From Acidobacteriota bacterium (GTDB taxonomy: Bacteria > Acidobacteriota > Vicinamibacteria > Vicinamibacterales > UBA2999), in contig JAKFYH010000046.1 in assembly GCA_021730945.1 (NCBI GenBank), positions 1 through 64,000 of the forward strand: a DNA stretch of 64,000 bases, given 5' to 3'. The stretch's first letter is position 1; every line of letters starts with the position of its first letter. The notes beneath the pieces are model-generated. The model was not told the DNA's origin and did no database searches. It saw only the letters and a list, made by a program, of their open reading frames with translations. The position numbers and the translations under genes were made by a program. This document shows, one piece after another, positions 59,785-64,000 of the stretch.

Positions 59785-61779
59785 ATGAATCCATCGATCA
59801 GGTCGGCGCTGCTTGTATTTGTTTGTCTCAGTGCGGCCACCGTCGCGACCGCTCAGGCACCGCCGGAACTCTCGAAAGCTCAGCGGTCACTGCTGCAAAG
59901 CGTCGTGCTGGCCGTTGATGCGGCCGCCGCACAACCCGACACGCCGGATCTCGACTGGCCTGTCCACGTGATGCGAGCTTCGGACGGCTCGCACTACGTC
60001 GCGTTCTCAGTCGCGCCGCCCGCACCCCACCAGCTGCCAGCCGGCCCGGTGGTGCTTTACCTGCGGCTGGCCACAGCGGCCACCGGCGTGACGACCCAGA
60101 CGGAACGGTCGGCGATTCGCGACTGGCTGGTCGGCCGGCGCGTCGATCCGCGTCTGCTGCCCGGACGCGGCATCGCCGTCGGTGAGATGCCGGCGTTCGG
60201 CGCCGGCGCCATTGCCGTCCGCGGCTCGACGCCTTCGTCGGGCTCGACCGACCTCAAGCTCATGGAAATGGAGCGCGAACGCGCCCGTCAGAACAAGGAG
60301 GATCGCGACCGGGTGCGCCGAGCGGAACTGGAAGGCCAGGCCATGGGACTGCGCGAGACCCTGCCCTTCGAAGACTTCGACTTGGCGTCGGCCTCAACCG
60401 CGGGCAACGGCGACCGCATCATCAGCCGCGCGTTCACCGCCGGCCCCGGCGACTACCACCTCTTCGTGGCATGGGCCGACCCGGCCGCCAAACCCGCTCG
60501 CATCCAGGTGTTCCGGCGCTCGCTCAATCTGCCGGCCGCGACCACCACCGAGCTGACCATCAGCAGCGTGATCGTCGCCGACAGCGTCTCGGTCCGCGAC
60601 GTCCCCTACTCGCCCGCGGAACAGGCCGCCCATCCCTACACGATTGGCCCAACCGAGATCATCCCCGCGCGTGATGTCAGCTTCACGCCAGCCGAACGGC
60701 TCGCCGTTGCCTTTCAGATCATCAATGCACGGCCCGGCGCGACCGGCAAGCCGGACGTCACGGTCGCGTTCCGCATTGTCCGCATCGAGGGCGAACGCGA
60801 AACCCTGGTGGCCTCGCTGACACCCCAGTCCTACAGTGACACGTCGATGCCGGCTGACTTCGACCTTCGCCTGGGGCACCCGTTGTTCGCGGCCGTCGCC
60901 GCGCCGCTCACCACGGTGCCGCGTGGCGACTACCGGCTCAGGATCCTGGTCACCGATCGGCTGGCCGGGACCTCGCGATCCGCCGACGCCGCGTTCTCGA
61001 TCGTCGGCACGCCGCTGACCCTGCTGGCCGAAGCGCCACTGCTGGGACTGCCGTTCCGGCGAGACGAGATCCTCGAGCCGGCGTTTCTCCAGGCCGCGCT
61101 CACCTTGCTGGCGCCGGCTGCGCCATCGCCGCCCCTCCAGCGCGCGCTTGAGGCGGCGGCGGCAGGGCGATTCATTGAACTGATGGTGGAGGAAACGGTG
61201 CCGGCGGCGGAACAAGCCGTCAGGTCGGCGCTCGCCGGCCTTGCGCTCTACGCCGTCGGTGACACCTCAGCCGCCGTCACCTTGCAACGGGCCCTGCAGA
61301 TGGGCGCCAACGCTGCGCCCGTCCAACTGTGGATCGGAGCCGCGCGGGCGGGCCAGGCGCGCGACACCGAAGCCATTGCCGCGTGGCGGTCGGCCCTGGA
61401 CGCAGGACTGGCTCCGTCGCTGGTCGCGCCGTTATTGGTGAACGCGCATCTACGTCGCGGCGAGGGCGCCCGCGCCGCCGATCTGGTGGCGGCGCATTCC
61501 ACCGGTGGCCCCACCGGCCCGGCGTGGTCCCGCACGGTGGCCGCCACGCGGATCGCGATCGGCGACTATCCCGGCGCACTGGCAGTGCTCTCACCTCGGC
61601 TGGCCGAGGCGCCCGACGATGGCGACGCGCAGTGGCTGATGCTGCACAGCCTCTACGGCAGCCTGGTCAAGGGCGCCAGTCGCGACCAGCGTCTGCTGTT
61701 CGCCACGGCCGTCCGCAACTATCGCGGCCCGCACCAGGCGCTGGCTGCCGAATGGCTCAAGACGATCGGCGAGCCGTAG
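59785..61779 (+). CDS. secreted protein with C-terminal TPR-like helices
   Basis: 664 residues from the ATG at 59785 (GGGGA upstream). Signal peptide (LLVFVCLSAATVATAQA). The middle is beta-rich (YHLFVAWADPAAKPARIQVF; VTVAFRIVRIEGE). From about residue 450 it becomes Ala-rich helical hairpins (ALQMGANAAPVQLWIGAARA, AIAAWRSALDAGL) typical of TPR. A conserved theme in Acidobacteriota secretomes, often near VWFA proteins as here; function unknown. Convergent with the VWFA gene, 10 bp apart. Confidence 0.78.
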   Translation: MNPSIRSALLVFVCLSAATVATAQAPPELSKAQRSLLQSVVLAVDAAAAQPDTPDLDWPVHVMRASDGSHYVAFSVAPPAPHQLPAGPVVLYLRLATAATGVTTQTERSAIRDWLVGRRVDPRLLPGRGIAVGEMPAFGAGAIAVRGSTPSSGSTDLKLMEMERERARQNKEDRDRVRRAELEGQAMGLRETLPFEDFDLASASTAGNGDRIISRAFTAGPGDYHLFVAWADPAAKPARIQVFRRSLNLPAATTTELTISSVIVADSVSVRDVPYSPAEQAAHPYTIGPTEIIPARDVSFTPAERLAVAFQIINARPGATGKPDVTVAFRIVRIEGERETLVASLTPQSYSDTSMPADFDLRLGHPLFAAVAAPLTTVPRGDYRLRILVTDRLAGTSRSADAAFSIVGTPLTLLAEAPLLGLPFRRDEILEPAFLQAALTLLAPAAPSPPLQRALEAAAAGRFIELMVEETVPAAEQAVRSALAGLALYAVGDTSAAVTLQRALQMGANAAPVQLWIGAARAGQARDTEAIAAWRSALDAGLAPSLVAPLLVNAHLRRGEGARAADLVAAHSTGGPTGPAWSRTVAATRIAIGDYPGALAVLSPRLAEAPDDGDAQWLMLHSLYGSLVKGASRDQRLLFATAVRNYRGPHQALAAEWLKTIGEP

Positions 61780-61789
61780 CTGTCCGCCG

Positions 61790-63106
61790 CTAGTTCTTCT
61801 TCGGCTTGACTGGCGGCTGCACCGGCTGGACCGGCGTGCCCGGGGTCTTCAACGAGTAGGCCCGGCGCGACGCCACGGTCACATCCGGGCGCGACACGGT
61901 CACTTCGAGCTGGCGCATTCGCTTGGCCTGGTCGGCGTTGGTCGAGTAGAAACCAAGGACGTAGTAGTCGCTGGTTTCCGCATCGATGCGCTTGAAGGCG
62001 GTCTCAAAGTCGTTGTCGTTGACCACGGCAAAGCCATTGGTCTCCTCGGCGAGGTAGCGAAGCGACGACTGGGTCTTTTGCAGGAAAGTGCGCCACTCGC
62101 TCTGGTCGATGTACTGCCCGGCATCGACTACACCGGCCAGGCCTCGCGGGTCGACCGTAAAGATCGTGGCATTCGCGCGATTCGCCGACAGGGTCAACTC
62201 GCGCATGTAGTTGTGCAGGTCGATGTCGGCGGACATGGCGCCCAGCTTGTAATACGGGTTCTCCGTGTCCTGCATGAAACGGGTGGGCTCGGCGAAGCGG
62301 CCGCCCTGAATGCGATCGCTCGAATTGCGCCCGTCCGCGAACGGATCGAAATCGTAGCCCGTGCTGATGTAGATCACGGCCTTGCGGCGGTTGCGCACTT
62401 CGTCCAGCGACGCCACCATGTTGTACATGGTCTGGAACGCGGCCTGCGCGCGATAGCGAACGTCGCCCGGCCCCTTCGAAGTGTCAAGCATCTTGAAAAT
62501 CTCAGCCGCCGTCGGCTGCGTGCCGCGCACCTTTGACGCCGCGGCCGCAATCGCCTTGCGATCGGTGGTCGGCGGCACTTCGATGTACGACGGTCCGCTT
62601 GAGACCATGCCGACCAGGTCACCTTCGTGCATCAGCGTGGTGGCCAGTTGAGTGATCAAGCGCTTGACGTGGGGCGAGTACTCGGGCTCGAAGTGCAGGT
62701 CGTCGACGAAGATGATCAGCACGCGCCCAGACCCCTGCTCCGCCGCGCGGCTTCGTTGCGGCAGCACCAGGCCTTCCGGCGCGGAGGCCGCCGCGGAGGG
62801 TTGCAGGAGGTTAAAGACCCGCCCGCCGTGAACCAAGGTGAACGATGCGACCTGTTGCGGCTGGCCGTCTTCGTTGATCTGAAACTCGTCCTTGGTCAGG
62901 TCGGCGATAAACCGCCCGCGGGCATCGCGGGGGATCACGTCGGTCGTCACCAGTGTCACACCGGATCGAAAGGTGGGTTGCGCCGCCGGCGGCGCCTGCG
63001 CATCCAGCGCGACTATAAGCGCCAGCGGCACCAGCCCGAGCGTCAGCCGGCGCATCACGTCCCGCCCCCGCCACCGGCCTCGGCCGGCACCCACTCCATC
63101 ACTCAT
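61790..63106 (-). CDS. VWFA-domain secreted protein, Acidobacterial type
   Basis: 438 residues if started at the ATG at 63106, which sits 6 nt after a TATACT; the ATG at 63055 would place the signal peptide (LTLGLVPLALIVALDAQ) at the very N terminus. The N-terminal beta domain has DARGRFIADLTKDEFQINEDG, and the VWA domain has VLIIFVDDLHFEPEY (DxxxxS-like MIDAS is partly degenerate) and KAVIYISTGYDFDP. This matches the VWFA-related Acidobacterial domain family. Pro/Lys-rich C terminus. Role unknown. Confidence 0.85.
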   Translation of the reverse strand: MSDGVGAGRGRWRGRDVMRRLTLGLVPLALIVALDAQAPPAAQPTFRSGVTLVTTDVIPRDARGRFIADLTKDEFQINEDGQPQQVASFTLVHGGRVFNLLQPSAAASAPEGLVLPQRSRAAEQGSGRVLIIFVDDLHFEPEYSPHVKRLITQLATTLMHEGDLVGMVSSGPSYIEVPPTTDRKAIAAAASKVRGTQPTAAEIFKMLDTSKGPGDVRYRAQAAFQTMYNMVASLDEVRNRRKAVIYISTGYDFDPFADGRNSSDRIQGGRFAEPTRFMQDTENPYYKLGAMSADIDLHNYMRELTLSANRANATIFTVDPRGLAGVVDAGQYIDQSEWRTFLQKTQSSLRYLAEETNGFAVVNDNDFETAFKRIDAETSDYYVLGFYSTNADQAKRMRQLEVTVSRPDVTVASRRAYSLKTPGTPVQPVQPPVKPKKN

Positions 63107-63112
63107 CCCGAC

Positions 63113-63120
63113 AGTATAAT
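63113..63120. promoter_or_regulatory. shared divergent -10 core (both genes leaderless)
   Basis: AGTATAAT reads TATAAT on the plus strand (63115-63120), 5 nt before the ATG at 63126, and TATACT on the minus strand (63118-63113), 6 nt before the ATG at 63106. Confidence 0.65.
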
Positions 63121-63125
63121 GGCGC

Positions 63126-64000
63126 ATGCATTTCACCCGACGACAGGTTCTTGGCTCACTCGCGGCCACCGGCGCCGCCGCCCTGGTCGACCCCGGGCCG
63201 GTCCTGGCGAAACTGGCCGCCGATGTGCCGTGCACCACCGCGGGTCCTGCCGGCGAACTGCTGGGCACCTTGCCGCTCTTCCGCGACCGCTCCCAAGTGC
63301 AGGCGTTCGGCGTGAAGTACGGCGGGGCCGGGCTGGATGCCCGGATGGTCACGGACCTGTCCCTTCTCGAACCCGGCAAGCTCATCACGGCCAACGACCT
63401 GGCGTATATCCGGACCGAGATTCCGGCGGCCGCCGCCGCGCATACCGGCCCGTGGACACTGGCCACCAGCGGCCTGCTGGCCAAGGACGGCGAGCTCAAC
63501 CTCGACGTCATCGCCAGGCAGTCGAAAGGCATGGGCCCGCACCTGTTCGAATGCTCGGGCAACGCCAACCCGTCGAACTTCGGGCTCATGAGCGTGGCCG
63601 AATGGGACGGCATACCGCTGGCCGGCATCGTGGCCGGCCTCAAGCCGACAAAGGAGGCCACCGGCGTGCTGGTCAGTGGCTTCGATCATATCGGCCAGGT
63701 CTCCCAGCGCTCGATCGTTGGCGCCAGCTGGGTCTTCCCGCTTGCGTCGCTCGACAAGCTCGGCGCGTGCCTCGCCGTCCGCATGAACGGCGAGCCGGTG
63801 CCCGCCGATCACGGCAAGCCCGTGCGTCTGGTGGTGCCCGGCTGGTACGGCTGCACGTGGATCAAGTGGGTCAACGAGATTCGGCTGGTCGGACCTGACG
63901 AGCCGGCCACCACCCAGATGGTCGAGTTCGCCAACCGCACGCATCAGGCCGAGCCTTACAAGCTGGCCAAGGATTACACACCGGCCGACATTCAGACGGC
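63126..64000 (+). CDS. Tat-exported molybdopterin-dependent (sulfite-oxidase-like) protein, 3' end cut
   Basis: At least 291 codons, open to the window edge. Twin-arginine signal FTRRQVLGSLAATGAAAL. The Moco-binding Cys is in HLFECSGNANPSNFG near residue 145, with VPGWYGCTWIKWVNEIRLV near residue 240, as in the sulfite oxidase/MsrP-like family. Periplasmic. Possibly oxidises sulfite or related compounds; a C-terminal domain may follow outside the window. Confidence 0.88.
   Translation, partial: MHFTRRQVLGSLAATGAAALVDPGPVLAKLAADVPCTTAGPAGELLGTLPLFRDRSQVQAFGVKYGGAGLDARMVTDLSLLEPGKLITANDLAYIRTEIPAAAAAHTGPWTLATSGLLAKDGELNLDVIARQSKGMGPHLFECSGNANPSNFGLMSVAEWDGIPLAGIVAGLKPTKEATGVLVSGFDHIGQVSQRSIVGASWVFPLASLDKLGACLAVRMNGEPVPADHGKPVRLVVPGWYGCTWIKWVNEIRLVGPDEPATTQMVEFANRTHQAEPYKLAKDYTPADIQT

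Noticed and set aside
1-64000. CRISPR array, prophage, integron or insertion sequence
   Set aside because: No spaced direct repeats of CRISPR size, and no transposase, integrase or phage structural gene was found in any frame.

Overview
The window is bacterial, GC-rich (about two thirds G+C by eye) and almost fully coding; no gene-free stretch exceeds 300 bases. The gene set points to Acidobacteriota, most likely class Vicinamibacteria. Evidence includes a VWFA protein of the Acidobacterial type (61790-63106), a CBM9-like/DUF5916 outer-membrane protein, many diderm envelope proteins and lipoproteins, and dense 1-4 bp start/stop overlaps (ATGA, GTGA, TTGA, TAATG). The taxonomic placement is inference. 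Both edge genes are cut: metG on the left and a molybdopterin oxidoreductase on the right.

Layout. 1-7.4 kb: housekeeping genes on the minus strand (radC-larC-metG; ttcA-dtd-beta-barrel protein-dapF) around one plus-strand helical lipoprotein. 7.4-38.5 kb: a large surface-glycan region. It holds four GT4/GT2 glycosyltransferases, four GT-C-type polytopic proteins, a sugar epimerase, two UPF0104 flippase-like proteins, three methyltransferases and a radical SAM protein. It also holds an MBOAT/SGNH acyl-transfer pair, a GDSL lipoprotein, AsnB, a left-handed beta-helix acetyltransferase and a GlpD-like oxidoreductase. Two lipoproteins here end in the same unrecognised domain of about 120 residues. 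38.4-42.3 kb: IMPase, anti-sigma-type kinase, aroA-aroK and a phosphoesterase. 42.4-51.4 kb: one long minus-strand cytochrome c maturation operon, FG-GAP protein-maf-ccmE-ccmF/H fusion-zinc ribbon protein-membrane protein-ccmABCD-small protein. 51.4-55.4 kb: DciA-like protein, thiolase, DUF457 protein, recA, PAP2 phosphatase and tRNA-Phe. 55.4-64 kb: a MerR-like regulator, a Tat-exported aminotransferase, the DUF5916 protein, a secreted repeat protein, the VWFA protein and a Tat-exported sulfite-oxidase-like protein.

How they work together. The glycan region appears to encode sugar assembly (GT4, GT2, epimerase), lipid-linked transfer in the membrane (GT-C, UPF0104) and decoration (methyl, acyl, amide groups), but no Wzx, Wzy, Wza or ABC exporter is visible, so it is probably only part of the pathway. 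The ccm operon is the best-defined system and has two departures from the textbook version: a CcmF-CcmH fusion and a CXXXY-type CcmE. Several genes start 5-8 nt after a -10-like hexamer, suggesting leaderless or near-leaderless mRNAs, in places from divergent promoters that share one TATA core.

The strongest candidates for undescribed biology are the paired lipoprotein domain, the shared-core divergent leaderless promoters, the unusual ccm operon content, and the 26-bp inverted repeat inside that operon.
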